Positions 37,501-46,410 are shown, counted from the first letter of the stretch. The stretch: DNA of 64,000 nt from Bosea vestrisii (GCF_030144325.1 NZ_CP126307.1:5856001-5920000), one strand, 5' to 3'. The notes: a model not told the origin generated them from the sequence alone. Made by a program: numbers and translations.

Positions 37501-39433
37501 CGTCCTCCAGCGAGAAGACGCCGGCGAGGCAGGCGGCGGCGAATTCACCGACGCTGTGGCCGATCATCGCGGAAGGCTGCAGGCCCCAGCTCATCAGAAG
37601 CTGTGCCAGCGCGTACTCGACCGTGAAGATCGCGGGCTGGGCGAGCAGCGTTGCCGACAGCCGCGCGGGATCGCCGCCATTGCTCGGATAGAGCACGCTG
37701 CGCAGGTCGAGCCCGAGCTCGGGCTTCAGCAGCTCGCAGCAAAGATCGACCGTCCGGCGGAAGACCGGTTCGCCCGCATGGAGCTCTCGCGCCATCTGGG
37801 GATATTGCGATCCCTGTCCCGGGAACATGAAGACGAGATCGCCTGCGCCGGTGACCGCGGTGGCGCGTTCGGCATTCTGCTTACGCAAGGCAGCGGCGGC
37901 TTCGCCATGGCTGCCGGCAACGACTGCGAGCCGGTGCGGGAAGGACCGCCGCCCCGTCTGCAAGGTGAAAGCGATGTCGGCAAGGCCCTGCTCGGGATGG
38001 GCTTCGAGATGCTCGGCGAGCCTGTCCCGGGCCCGGCCGAGCGCCGCAGCGCTGCGGGTCGAGAGCGTCAGGAGCTGGTTGCGGCGGGCCGGCGCCACGG
38101 TTTCTCTTGCGGGAGCCTGCTCCAGCACGAGGTGGACATTGGTTCCGCCGAACCCGAAGGCGCTGACGCCGGCGCGGCGGGGCCCGTCCTGTCCGGACCA
38201 TTCCTGCCTATGGTCGGCGATGAAGAACGGGCTGTCGGGCAGCTCGAGCGCGGGGTTCGGCTGCGTGACGTGCAGGCTCGCCGGCAGTGTTCCGCTCTTC
38301 ACCGCGAGCGAGGCCTTGATCAGTCCGGTGACGCCGGCTGCGGCATCGAGATGGCCGATATTGGATTTGACCGAGCCGAGCGCGCAGAAGCCGCGATCCT
38401 CGCTCGTCAGGCGGAAGGCGGCGGTGAGCCCGGCGACCTCGATCGGGTCGCCCATCGGCGTGCCGGTGCCGTGGCATTCGACATAGCCGATCGAGCGCGC
38501 TTCGACGTCGGCGGCGGCGTGGGCCATGGCGATCGCCGCCGCCTGGCCGTCGACGCTCGGTGCGGTGAAGCCGACCTTGCCGGCGCCGTCATTGTTGACG
38601 CCGACGCCGCGGATGACGGCGTAGATCTGGTCGCGATCCGCAACCGCGTCCTCCAGCCGCTTCAAGACGACAAGTCCGGCGCCGCTGCCGAAGATCGTGC
38701 CGTTGGCGCCGGCGTCGAAGGGGCGGCAATGGCCGTCCGCCGAGACGATGCCGCCCTCCTGGGCGAGATAGCCGCGCTGTTGCGGGAAGGTGATCGAGAC
38801 GCCGCCGGCCAGCGCCATGTCGCAGCCATGGCAGAGCAGGCTCTGCACGGCCTGGGCAACGGCCAGCAGGGAGGTCGAGCAGGCGGACTGGACGGCGACG
38901 CAGGGACCGGTGAGGCCGAGCTTGTAGCCGATGCGCGTCGCCGTGAAATCCGCGGCGGCGCCGACCAGCATCGACAGGTTGCCGACCTGGAAGCCTGAGG
39001 TGTAGTCGGCGATGGCCGGGCGGTCGTGCAGCAGGTTCTGCAGCAGATAGGTGCTGGAGGTGGCGCCGGCGAAGACGCCGATGCACTGGCCGGGCAATGC
39101 GGGATCGTAGCCGGCGTCCTCGAGCGCTTCCCAGGCGCATTCCAGCAGCAGGCGCTGCTGCGGATCGGTGAGCGCGGCCTCGCGCGGCAGCATGCCGAAG
39201 AAGGGCGCATCGAACAGATCGACACCGTCGAGAACGGGTCGCGCCGGAACAAAATTCGGAAGTGCACGCGTCGCCGCGTCGAAATTGTCCTCGAGCTCGG
39301 CGGGATCGAACCTGGTGATGGATTCGACGCCATTCAGCAGGTTCTGCCAGAAACTGCCGACGTTCGGTGCGCCGGGAAAACGCCCGGCCATGCCGATGAT
39401 GGCGATGGCGCGCTCGGGAAGCGGGTCAGTCAT
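31520..39433 (-). CDS. Hybrid PKS-NRPS: KS-AT-ACP-aminotransferase-C-A-PCP
   Basis: A 2637-residue megasynthase. KS at about 8-430 (Cys185 in VQSACSTS, His321, His361). AT at about 533-830 (GHSVG with Ser627; HAFH at 723-726, which predicts malonyl-CoA). ACP at about 925-995 (GFDSLL, Ser957). An Ala/Pro-rich linker (about 1000-1115) precedes a class III PLP aminotransferase at about 1125-1570 (Lys1407 in TYGKVVGGG, FDEVVTGFR). C domain at about 1590-2030 (HHIVCDG 1723-1729), A domain at about 2050-2530 and PCP at about 2545-2620 (GADSLS, Ser2577). The substrate code residues read D-I-L-Q-L-G-M-I-W, resembling glycine codes. The aminotransferase should turn the beta-keto intermediate into a beta-amino acid. 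The ATG overlaps the A-PCP stop by 8 bases. Confidence 0.94.
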   Translation of the reverse strand: MTDPLPERAIAIIGMAGRFPGAPNVGSFWQNLLNGVESITRFDPAELEDNFDAATRALPNFVPARPVLDGVDLFDAPFFGMLPREAALTDPQQRLLLECAWEALEDAGYDPALPGQCIGVFAGATSSTYLLQNLLHDRPAIADYTSGFQVGNLSMLVGAAADFTATRIGYKLGLTGPCVAVQSACSTSLLAVAQAVQSLLCHGCDMALAGGVSITFPQQRGYLAQEGGIVSADGHCRPFDAGANGTIFGSGAGLVVLKRLEDAVADRDQIYAVIRGVGVNNDGAGKVGFTAPSVDGQAAAIAMAHAAADVEARSIGYVECHGTGTPMGDPIEVAGLTAAFRLTSEDRGFCALGSVKSNIGHLDAAAGVTGLIKASLAVKSGTLPASLHVTQPNPALELPDSPFFIADHRQEWSGQDGPRRAGVSAFGFGGTNVHLVLEQAPARETVAPARRNQLLTLSTRSAAALGRARDRLAEHLEAHPEQGLADIAFTLQTGRRSFPHRLAVVAGSHGEAAAALRKQNAERATAVTGAGDLVFMFPGQGSQYPQMARELHAGEPVFRRTVDLCCELLKPELGLDLRSVLYPSNGGDPARLSATLLAQPAIFTVEYALAQLLMSWGLQPSAMIGHSVGEFAAACLAGVFSLEDALSLVAKRGRMMQELPGGAMLAVRLPDTEVAALARNGVCVAAINAPGMSVLAGPFEPIEALEAELAQRGVTHRRLQTSHAFHSGMIEPLIAPFTEAVAAIRLQPPELPYISGVTGDWVSAEQATDPSYWARHAREPVRFADGIATLARGLSPVLLEVGPGAALASFALQGAGAGRAVISCLPDAQGDAEGMLAGGLGRLWTAGIMPEWSAYQADSRPRRVSLPTYPFERSRHWVEAPVASATTSVAAPAAAPDEPLPTQPEQEPAMDRHADTDIPLGRSDLGSRVAAIFENLSGRSFSADETGASFLELGFDSLLLTQAAQSLQTTFGVQIRFRQLLDDLPSVDEVTRHIAELRPQEAEKPAAAIQVAVPAPPSPTAAIPITAAPAIPAARPVGSGLDALMREQLDVMSRLMERQLQALGGQAAAPAIEAAAPVLQPSPALPLPAAAQPQPALASSPAASSATASPAARFKPLIRTGNETLTEAQRGHIARLTKLYVGKTPASKRLADQHRPVLADPRTVSGFAADWKEMVYPIVSARAKGAKIWDVDGNSYIDLVNGYGQTAFGHAPDFVVEAVQAQLNDGFAIGPQSPLAHEASTLFCELTGHARVAFCNTGSEAVMAAMRVARTVTGRDRIVAFSGAYHGQFDEVLVRGVGTGEQRRSVPAAPGIPAEAVGRLTVLDYGTDESLAWLREHAYELAAVLVEPVQSRRPGYLPVAFLKELRAITEQAGTALVFDEVVTGFRVHPAGVQALLGIRPDLATYGKVVGGGLPVGLLAGEPRFMDALDGGAWRFGDDSAPEVGVTFFAGTFVRHPLALAATVAVLKHVKEKGPALTDALTQRMQRLVEDLRSVFAKVGWDVPIESYGSVAYFEPGRDHRLGSLLHYHLRARGIFIQEHYPCFLTTQHGDAEIAAIVAAFEDSLDLMRRDGMLPGGTAESRPSDSPVVPSEIELPLTEAQTEIWLSDQTGPEASAAFNESVSLTLEGDIDALRLAEAVRQVAARHAILQARFSADGEMMRISPSGIFPVAISDLRSEPDPQAALRARIEAYATRPYDLVQGPVAEAEIIRLGEQKHVLILSAHHIVCDGWSTNVLLDEIATAYRSGLDSLTAPMSFAEYAALTRQDARTEEAAAYWTQMFAELPAPLELPTDRPRQAQRSFRGDTRTSFVDAELYRNVKAAGAKRRRTLFATLFTAFQVLLLRLSGQRDLVIGVPAAGQSLLEGLSPVGHCVNFLPIRGGIDPAEPFSTHLDMIGRVVLDAYDHQSFTLGALLKRLRVPPVSGRLPLVEVQFNLERLAGNLDFGAGISASAVPNPKAFSTFDLYFNIGEADDGLRIDCCYGADLFDPETIDRWLGHYRTLLAAFVANPDTVIAAMPLIEGQERQRLVSDINDTQVTFQLDDGTVQAFERQVQQQPDAIAVSCGDQQLSYAALNTWADRIAAELTARVDVPESRIGLLIERSPALVAGMLGALKAGFPYVPLDPVMPKARIQRILRDSEAVALLTAGSLDPAIVEPDEGVMLIDVDQTTANLAGIRTATTTPDHLAYVIYTSGSTGAPKGVEITHGGLSNLLFAMAREPGFASTDIMLAVTTVTFDIAALELLLPLIQGGQVAIATADETKDGAELLARLEQSGASVLQATPMTWRLLLEAGFRSRPGLRMLCGGEALPLDLASKLLEGGGELWNMYGPTETTIWSSVARVQPEDEVITIGLPIANTQFYIVDGNNEPVGVGIPGELLIGGAGLARGYANNPKLTATSFIANPVDPDTSAKAYRTGDRAKYLPDGRILHLGRLDHQVKLRGFRIEPGEIEAVLARKTGIVSAVILREDVPGEPRLVCYYVTGGESPPPAELRATLAQELPDYMTPTAWVGLPALPLNQSGKLDRAALPAPDAQSAPAKADKVMPRTLVEETLIRIWAEVLRREDIGVDDDLFDLGADSLSIFQITSRARREGLKLAARDFFRNRTIAAVAAALPEGATPRSHRPCRDVLEAAMAAPPR

Positions 39434-41457
39434 GGGAGCCGCCGATCGACACGCTTTCGGGGAACGGGTTGCTCAGGCCGCGCGAACGCAATCCGCGCTC
39501 GCGCGCCGCGGCAAGGCTGCCGAGCACACTGGGCTTCTGTGGGGTCAGATGGCCGGCAAGGGCGCGCACATTCGGAAAGCGGTACAGGTCGACCAGGGCG
39601 AACCAGGGCAGATCCCGGACAAGGCGTCGATGGAGCTCGGCGATCAGCAACGAATTGCCGCCGATATCGAAGAAATTGTCGTCGATGCCTACGAGATCGA
39701 CCTGGAAAACAGCTGCAACGGCCTCCGCAAACCGATGTTCCATCGGGTTGCGGGGGCGCAGCATAGGGGGCGGCAGTTTCCGGTCGCGCGCGGCCCGGCG
39801 CCGGTAGCGCGGCGCGATCGAGCTTGCCGTTCACGGTCAGGGGTATGTCGGGCACGAAGACGAAGGCCGCCGGCACCATGTGATCAGGCAGCATCTCGCC
39901 CAGATGGGCCTTCAGCGCAGCCGGCGAGGGACGCTCCGTGCTGCCTGCAACAAGGTAGCCGACGAGACGCTCATGCCCGTCATCGGAACGGAGCAGCACC
40001 GCGGCCTGCCTGATCGCGGGATGGGACATCAGCGCCGTCTCGATCTCGCCGAGCTCGACGCGGAAGCCCCGGATCTTCACCTGCTGGTCGGCCCGGCCGA
40101 GATATTCGTAGTCGTCGTCATCGACCTGGCGGGCGAGGTCACCCGAGCGGTAGAGGCGGGCGCCGGGCTGCTGCGGATGCGGCACGAAGCGCGCGGCGGT
40201 CAGCTCCGGTCTGTTCAGATAACCGCGGGCGAGCCCGGCTCCCGCGACGAAGATCTCGCCGATCTCGCCACGCGGCACCGGAAGCATGGTTTCGCCATCG
40301 AGCAGCAGGAGTTCAAGGTCCGGGATCGGCCGCCCGATCAGGCTCGACCGTGCTTCGGTTTCGGCAGGAGAGAGGGGACGATAGGTGACGTGCACCGTCG
40401 TTTCCGTGATCCCGTACATGTTGACCAGATGCGCATGCTCGCCGCGGCGCTGGTACCAGTCGGCGAGGCGTCGCGGGTCCAGCGCCTCGCCGCCGAAGAT
40501 GACGAGCCGCAGGGACAGCTGATCGCGCCCGTGTCGGTCGTGATCGGACCGATCGAGCGCGGCGAAGGCGGACGGTGTCTGGTTGAGCACCGTGACGCCC
40601 TCATCTGCGAGCAGGCGCAGGAAGGCGACGGGGTCTCGCGTCGTGCTCTCCGGCACGATCACGAGACGTCCGCCGTGCAGCAGCGCCCCCCAGATCTCCC
40701 AGACCGAGAAATCGAACGATACTGAATGGAACAAGGTCCAGACATCGGCGGGCCGAAAGCCGAACCAGGCCTGCGTCGCACTGAAGAGCCGCGTAATGGC
40801 GGCATGCTCGATGGCAACACCCTTTGGCTTGCCGGTCGAGCCCGAGGTATAGATCACATAGGCGAGGCCATCGGCCGCTGCCGGGCATCTCGGGGCCGGG
40901 GCATGCGCCACATCGACCTCTCCAGGGTGATGCGGGTCGAGCCGCTGTCGACCAGCTGGCAGCCAGTCAAAGTGTTCGGATGCGATGATGATCGGGGCGT
41001 CCGCATCCTCGACCATGAAAGCGAGGCGCTCGCCCGGATAGGCCGGGTCGAGCGGTAGATAGGCGGCGCCGCTTTTCAGGATGGCGAGCAGCGCCACGAT
41101 CAGGTCGAGCGAGCGTGGCAGGCAGAGTCCGACGATCGTGCCTGGCCCTGCGCCCATGGCGGTCAGCCGGTCGGCCAGTCGCTCGGCGTGCTCGTCGAGT
41201 TCGGCATAGGACAGGCTGGCGGCGCCCAGGGAGAGCGCAACGGCGCGCGGTTGAGCAGCGACTTGCGCGGCGAAGAGCTCGACCACCGTCGTCGGCGCGG
41301 GCGGGGCGATTGCGATCCCGGACTTATCGGGTCGCGGAGCTGCCGGCTGGACGGCACGTCGGCGCGGAGCTTCAGCGAGGGCGGGAGCAGCGGGTGCCCG
41401 TGACTCGCGACGAGCTGAAGCCTTGCGGGTGGCTTTCCTGTCGATGGTCTGTGTCAT
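39426..41457 (-). CDS. NRPS initiation protein: adenylation-PCP, frameshifted
   Basis: From ATG 41457 (MTQTIDRKATRKAS) a 50-residue basic linker precedes an adenylation domain (VIYTSGSTGKPKGVAIEHAA, NMYGITETTVHVTY, then NGKLDRAALPAPGR). The long frame loses sense at about 39756. Removing one G from the five-G run at 39752-39756 restores a PCP domain (FFDIGGNSLLIAELHRRLV) ending GGSHD at 39426, giving about 676 residues. The selectivity residues read D-F-W-N-I-G-M-V-H, the well-known threonine code. There is no C domain, so it is a loading module. The stop overlaps the PKS-NRPS start, as expected for one assembly line. Confidence 0.85.
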
Positions 41458-41623
41458 GCAGGAAAGGCTATGCGCCAAGCCTGCACGACAAAATGGGAGC
41501 AGTCGGAGTAACGCCATCTCCCCAGGGGGAGGTAGATTCCGCGCGAGCGGCAGGCGCTGAGCGAGTCCAGCCGAGCGAGGCACACCTAATGGGGTGTGGA
41601 TGCGGTGGGTTGCGGAGCCCGTG

Positions 41624-42481
41624 TCAGGGCCTCAGCCGGAAGTAGAGCCCTGAATAGGTCTCGACATGGCATTCCGGATGGAACGGCACGTCGAGGCTGC
41701 GCGGCTTCTCCCATGAATCCACGAGCTCATAGCCGAGCGCGAGCAGGCCATCGATGAAACGCGAGCGCGATGCGAGGCTATAAGGACAAAACGAGACTTG
41801 GCCTGTCCTCGTGATGACGGACTGGATCGTGACGAAAGACTGTCGCGTGTGGAGCGGCGTCCGCTGGACGATGACGTGCCGGGGACGAACCGCCCAGGCC
41901 TCCAGTCGCTCGTGCAGATAGTTTTCGGGAAGGTATTGCAGCGAGCCAGCCGCGAGCAGGATGTCCATGCCGCAGCCGTCTTCGACAGCGTTGGTGAAGC
42001 GCAGGCGTGGCGTGGGCTGCCGAGCGGATATGGCCTGCCCGGCCTGGGTGATGTGGGGCAGGTCGAAGACGGTCCAGCGGAACTCATCCGGGAAGGTGAG
42101 GTAGCGATCATATTGGCGGAAGGCGTGCCCGACATAGCCGCCCAGATCGAGCAGGCTCCGCGCACCGTCGTCCAACGCGCCGCGCAGCCACAGCAGAACC
42201 GGATACTCGGTCGCCGGCATCGGTTCGAAGCCGCCGGCTGCGGTGGTGTAGTGGTCGATATCGGTCATGGCGGTGTGGTCAAAGCCCGCGAGGCCGACTG
42301 GCAGGGCGCGCTCCGCAGCCTGGAAACTGTCATACCTTCCGCTGTAGCCGCAGTGATATCTGCCTGCGCGAAACCGGGCCTGGTAGAGCCGTTGGCGCAG
42401 CTGGGCGATGCCGGGCCAGCTGACCGAGGCCGTGCGGGCGGCCAGCCGCAGATTTTGCTTCCAGGCGGCCATGACGGTCAT
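41624..42481 (-). CDS. Putative methyltransferase, TIGR04325 family
   Basis: A 285-residue protein. The N-terminal YSGRYDSFQAAERA and GFDHTAMTDID segments and the SAM-binding LLDLGGYVGHAFRQY match TIGR04325, a family common in exopolysaccharide and O-antigen loci; its acceptor is not known. The C-terminus ends SGLYFRLRP. GAGG about 9 bases before ATG 42481 supports that start, which is 3 bases from the stop of the upstream membrane-protein gene. It lies between the NRPS-PKS genes and the export genes, so it may modify either product. Confidence 0.85.
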   Translation of the reverse strand: MTVMAAWKQNLRLAARTASVSWPGIAQLRQRLYQARFRAGRYHCGYSGRYDSFQAAERALPVGLAGFDHTAMTDIDHYTTAAGGFEPMPATEYPVLLWLRGALDDGARSLLDLGGYVGHAFRQYDRYLTFPDEFRWTVFDLPHITQAGQAISARQPTPRLRFTNAVEDGCGMDILLAAGSLQYLPENYLHERLEAWAVRPRHVIVQRTPLHTRQSFVTIQSVITRTGQVSFCPYSLASRSRFIDGLLALGYELVDSWEKPRSLDVPFHPECHVETYSGLYFRLRP

Positions 42482-42484
42482 CGA

Positions 42485-42922
42485 TCAAGCCTCACTCGCA
42501 CGCGTCGTCCGGGGGCGGGCGCCCGGTCTGGACGGCTCCGCTTTGGCTGGTGGCAGAATCGCGGTCGCGCCGGAGGGCTCTGATCGCAGTGAGAGAGCCC
42601 GCGCCAGCAGTCTGGCCGCGGGCTCGGCGAAGAGCACCGCCAGGGCGAGCAGCAGCAGGAGCACTGTCGATCTCAGGCGGCTTGGTGCGGATGTGCCTTG
42701 CGGCGTGCCGACCGAGGGGCGAGGCGGTGCCGTCTCATGCAGCGCAAGCCGCTGGGGAGCCCGTTTGGCCGGCGTGCCAAAAGCCGCTTTCGTGAGTTCG
42801 GCGCCTCCCTCGTCGACCGCGAGCCAATGTTTCGCGAAGGCAGCATGCCGGACCGCCGGAAGCGACGGGGAGGCGCGCTCGCTGCTATGGCCTTCCCGGC
42901 TGTGCTTCTCCGAGCTCGTCAA
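42485..42922 (-). CDS. Hypothetical protein with one membrane segment
   Basis: A 145-codon frame probably starting at TTG 42922, with GAGAGG just upstream. The protein is polar at both ends and has one strong hydrophobic segment (TVLLLLLALAVLFA, residues about 86-99) followed by an ARLLARALSL helix and a Pro/Arg-rich tail. I recognise no family. Its stop is 3 bases before the methyltransferase start and it lies 82 bp after the OPX gene on the same strand, so it is probably part of that transcription unit. The unusual start codon lowers confidence. Confidence 0.45.
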   Translation of the reverse strand: MTSSEKHSREGHSSERASPSLPAVRHAAFAKHWLAVDEGGAELTKAAFGTPAKRAPQRLALHETAPPRPSVGTPQGTSAPSRLRSTVLLLLLALAVLFAEPAARLLARALSLRSEPSGATAILPPAKAEPSRPGARPRTTRASEA

Positions 42923-43004
42923 GGACCTCTCCGTTTCAACAAGTGGAGTGTCTCCGCTGCTCTGCCGCTCTGGATCGGTCAGCGGGTCATAGAGAAGGGA
43001 TCGG

Positions 43005-44342
43005 TCATTGCTGGCTGGCGAGGCCGGTGAGCGAGCGCATCGGCGTCTGTGCCTCCCCTCCTGGAAGCCTACTCTCGATCGCGCGCGCTTTCGGAGCGAC
43101 CTGGACGATGTCGCCCGGTTGCAGCGAGGTTTCGAATTTCGCCTGGATCGTCACCGGCGTGAGGCCGGCCTGCCGCGTGATCCGGATATCCCAGTCGCTC
43201 GCCGCGCTGGAACCTTCGCTTGCGATCATCCGGCGGCGCCGACTTTCGGCGATCTCGCGGGCGACCGGAAGGCTGCGCTCGACCTCGAGGATCTTCTGCC
43301 GCGTTTCCTGGAGCTCCATGACGACACGGCGCATATAGGTTGTGTCGAGTTCCCGCAGCCGAAGCGTCAGCTCACCCTTCGCGGTTTCGTTCTTTGCGAG
43401 CTCGGCCCGGATACGGGCGGCATCGCTGCGGGCCCGGGCATGTTCGCGCTCGCGCTCGACCTGCACGGTTCGCAGCGCATGGCCGCTCACGGCGAGCTTG
43501 TTGTACTCGGAGGATTGCTCCTTCGTCAGCTCGACCTGACGTTCGGCCAGCTCGCCCTGTTCCGTCAGAGCGGTCCTCTCGGATGCGAGCCGTGCGACCT
43601 GCTGGCTGAGCAATTCGCGCTCGCCCTCGCGCGTCCGGCGCTGGAAGTCTAGGATTTCCTGCTCGCCAGCCATGAGCTGGGCACTGCCTGAATAAATGCG
43701 CGGATCGGGCAGGAGCTGTTTCACGCCGTCGCGCTCGGCTTCCAGCCGGAGGCGCCTCGCCACCAGCGTCTGCAGGGAGGCGTTGAGGATATGCTCGCGT
43801 TCGTCCGCGAGCAGAAGCTCGGATTTGAGAACTGCGAGCGACTCGTCGCCGACACGATAGCCGCCGGCCAGCGCGACGCCTCCCAGGACATTGAGCCCGT
43901 GCCGGAACGGATAGGTTCCCGGCGAGCGCACCTCGCCCATGATGTAGATCGGCTTCAGCTCGGCGACCCGCAGGCTGACGACTGCATCCTTGAGATAGCC
44001 GTCCATGAGGGCGCTGCGAATGCGCGCTTCCGCTTCCATCGCCGTGAGACCCGCGACCCTTATGCGCCCGGCCAGGGGCATGTTGACCGTGCCCGACCCA
44101 TCGAGCACGAAATCGCCGGAGAGGTCCGTCTGGCCGAAGACCGAGATCGTGACCTTGTCGCCGATCGAGAGTGTCTCCGCGGCTTCGCGTTCCGCGGCCG
44201 ATACCGTCGGCGCCATGAAGAGCATGAAGGCGGAGAGCGCCAGGAGAAGGCGCCTGAGGCGATATCGTCCCGATCGGCCAACACGGGCCGGCGCTCTGGA
44301 TGCAGGGCGAGAAGCCCAGTGATGAATCGCTGCGTCCGACAT
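43005..44342 (-). CDS. Polysaccharide export protein (OPX, ExoF/Wza-related)
   Basis: A 445-residue secreted protein. A basic N-terminus with a hydrophobic helix ending VSAAER acts as a signal peptide. Then come a polysaccharide-export domain (LSIGDKVTISVFGQTDLSGD, MPLAGRIRVAGLTA) and an SLBB-like part (IYIMGEVRSPGTYPF). A long charged coiled coil (about 215-385) follows, as in rhizobial ExoF. It works with the GumC/Wzc-like copolymerase in moving polymer through the periplasm and outer membrane. It is divergent from the UDP-xylose synthase gene. Confidence 0.9.
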   Translation of the reverse strand: MSDAAIHHWASRPASRAPARVGRSGRYRLRRLLLALSAFMLFMAPTVSAAEREAAETLSIGDKVTISVFGQTDLSGDFVLDGSGTVNMPLAGRIRVAGLTAMEAEARIRSALMDGYLKDAVVSLRVAELKPIYIMGEVRSPGTYPFRHGLNVLGGVALAGGYRVGDESLAVLKSELLLADEREHILNASLQTLVARRLRLEAERDGVKQLLPDPRIYSGSAQLMAGEQEILDFQRRTREGERELLSQQVARLASERTALTEQGELAERQVELTKEQSSEYNKLAVSGHALRTVQVEREREHARARSDAARIRAELAKNETAKGELTLRLRELDTTYMRRVVMELQETRQKILEVERSLPVAREIAESRRRRMIASEGSSAASDWDIRITRQAGLTPVTIQAKFETSLQPGDIVQVAPKARAIESRLPGGEAQTPMRSLTGLASQQ

Positions 44343-44634
44343 CAGCTTAGACCGTCCTGCTCAATCGAATCTCGCAAGGAGACGAAGGGCGAGGATGTCA
44401 GGACCGGCTCTGCTTTCCGCGTTGGCATTCAGGCCTAGCCGTGTCGCCACGGGATTAATCCCATCGTCGAGGCTGGCGGCCATCATTGCGCCAGGACGCC
44501 AGGTCGCGTCGCAGGGGAAGTAGCCCTTCCTCGTTGCCGCCGGGAAGCTCACCTCCCAAAGCGTCCTTTGAGAATGAGGTGCTTGCAGCAAAGCTTTCTG
44601 CTCCATCCCGTGCACGATCCGGCGGAGTTCAGAC
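44343..44634. other. Divergent intergenic region between OPX and UDP-xylose synthase genes
   Basis: 292 bp with no supported gene; it must contain the promoters of both polysaccharide transcription units. Sequence composition is not strongly AT-rich. A run of GAGAATGAGGTGCTTGCAGC precedes the rightward gene. No clear operator symmetry was found by eye. Confidence 0.35.
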
Positions 44635-45618
44635 ATGCAGAAGCGCATTCTCGTCACAGGCGGCGCCGGTTTCCTCGGTTGCCATCTCTGTGAGCGCCTC
44701 GTCGCCCAGGGCCATCAGGTCCTCGCGGTCGATAACTACTATACGGGACGTCGCGAGAATCTGAGCGCGCTGCTCGGCCAGCCCAACTTCGAGACGGTGA
44801 GGCACGATGTGACCTTCCCGCTCTATCTCGAGGTCGACGAGATCTACAATCTCGCCTGCCCGGCCTCGCCGGTGCACTATCAGCGCGATCCCGTGCAGAC
44901 CACCAAGACGAGCGTGCTCGGCGCGATCAACATGCTGGGCATGGCCAAGCGGCTCGGCATCCCGATCCTGCAGGCCTCGACCAGCGAGATCTACGGCGAT
45001 CCTGACGTCCATCCGCAGGTCGAGGACTATCGCGGGCTCGTTAGCATCAGCGGTCCGCGTGCCTGCTACGACGAGGGCAAGCGCTGCGCCGAGACGCTCT
45101 TCTACGACTACAAGAGGCGTCACGGCGTGGCGATCCGCATCGCGCGCATCTTCAACACCTATGGCCCCCGCATGAATCTCGAGGATGGCCGCGTCGTCTC
45201 CAACTTTATCGTCCAGGCGCTGCGCAACGAGCCGATCACGCTTTATGGCGACGGCCGGCAGACACGCGCCTTCTGCTTCGTCGACGATCTGGTCGAGGGG
45301 TTGATGCGGCTGATGAACGTGACCCAGCCGCTGGATACCGCGGTCAATCTCGGCAATCCGGTCGAGACCTCCATGGCCGAAATCGCGGACATGATCATCG
45401 CGCTCACCGGTTCGCGCTCGCAAATCGTCTACAGGCCGCTGCCGCAGGACGACCCACGCCAGCGCTGCCCCGACATCAGCAAGGCGCAGGAGCTGCTGCA
45501 CTGGGTGCCGAAAGTGCCGTTACAGGAAGGGCTCGAGCGCACGATCGCCTATTTCGACGGCGTGCTGTCGAAGTTGCACGATCCCGTGCGGCGGGTCGAG
45601 GTCGCGAGGGCGAGCTGA
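44635..45618 (+). CDS. UDP-glucuronate decarboxylase (UDP-xylose synthase) / SDR epimerase family
   Basis: A 327-residue extended SDR enzyme. NAD motif TGGAGFLGCHLCERL at residues 8-22, DNYYTGRRENL (UDP-sugar epimerase/decarboxylase signature), NLACPASPVHYQRDP, STSEIYGDP, the active-site segment GPRACYDEGKRCAE (Tyr-x3-Lys) and RIARIFNTYGPRM. These match UDP-glucuronate decarboxylases, which make UDP-xylose, more closely than dTDP-glucose dehydratases. It supplies a pentose donor for the polysaccharide. Its stop overlaps the next start as TGATG. Confidence 0.9.
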   Translation: MQKRILVTGGAGFLGCHLCERLVAQGHQVLAVDNYYTGRRENLSALLGQPNFETVRHDVTFPLYLEVDEIYNLACPASPVHYQRDPVQTTKTSVLGAINMLGMAKRLGIPILQASTSEIYGDPDVHPQVEDYRGLVSISGPRACYDEGKRCAETLFYDYKRRHGVAIRIARIFNTYGPRMNLEDGRVVSNFIVQALRNEPITLYGDGRQTRAFCFVDDLVEGLMRLMNVTQPLDTAVNLGNPVETSMAEIADMIIALTGSRSQIVYRPLPQDDPRQRCPDISKAQELLHWVPKVPLQEGLERTIAYFDGVLSKLHDPVRRVEVARAS

Positions 45619-46410
45619 TGACAGCCCAAAGCCCGCTGCCGCGCGCCCGCATCATGGGCGTGAATGTCAGCGCCATCACCATGGCGGATGCCCTGCGCAC
45701 GGTCGAAGACTGGATCGGACGAAAGGCCCAGAACTACGTCTGCATCACCGGCGTCCATGGCGTGATCGAGAGCCAGTCGGATCCGAAGCTGATGGCGATC
45801 CACGAGGGGGCGGGAATGGCCACCCCCGACGGCATGCCCCTGGTCTGGATGGCCCGCAAGCTCGGTTACGTGGGCACCGAGAGGGTCTACGGCCCCGAGC
45901 TGATGCTGCGGCTCTCGGCCCTGTCGGCCCAAAAAGGGCTACCGCCAGTACTACTTCGGCGGCGCGCCGGGCCTTGCCGAGCGCCTGCGCGAGCGCCTCA
46001 CCGAACGCTTTCCCGGGCTCGCTGTCGCCGGCACGTTCTCACCACCGTTTCGACCGGCCTCTGCCGATGAGGACGAAGAGACCGTGCGCATGATCAACGA
46101 AGCGCGGCCGGACATCGTCTGGGTCGGGCTCAGTACGCCCAAGCAAGAATACTGGATGGCCGGACATCTCGGCCGGATCGATGCACCGGTCATGATCGGC
46201 GTCGGGGCCGCTTTCGATTTCCTCGCCGGCACCAAGCGCCAGGCTCCGGCCTGGATGCAGAAGCGCGGGCTCGAATGGCTGTTCAGGCTGCTGTCGGAGC
46301 CGCGGCGGCTCTGGCGTCGCTACGGCAAGATCGTTCCGCAGTTCATGCTCGGCGCCAGCCTGCAACTGCTCCGGCAGAAGGCTGAGCTCGCGGATAACCC
46401 CAAGAGATAG
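45618..46410 (+). CDS. WecG/TagA/CpsF-family glycosyltransferase, frameshifted
   Basis: The protein starts MTAQSPLPRARIMGVNVSAI and follows the family through GVHGVIESQSDPKL and ATPDGMPLVWMARKLG. It loses frame at the A-run 45931-45935. Removing one A restores YYFGGAPGLAERLRERL and joins it to the intact C-terminus (IVWVGLSTPKQEYWMAGHL, then AAFDFLAGTKRQAPAWMQK), about 263 residues in all. The family adds N-acetylmannosaminuronate or a related sugar to a lipid-linked acceptor on the cytoplasmic face of the membrane. The start overlaps the UDP-xylose synthase stop. As given the gene is broken; a sequencing error is likely. Confidence 0.85.

Noticed and set aside
36695..38998. 767-codon rightward frame
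   Set aside because: Antisense to the KS-AT region of the megasynthase, rich in Gly/Arg/Ala, with no recognisable motif.
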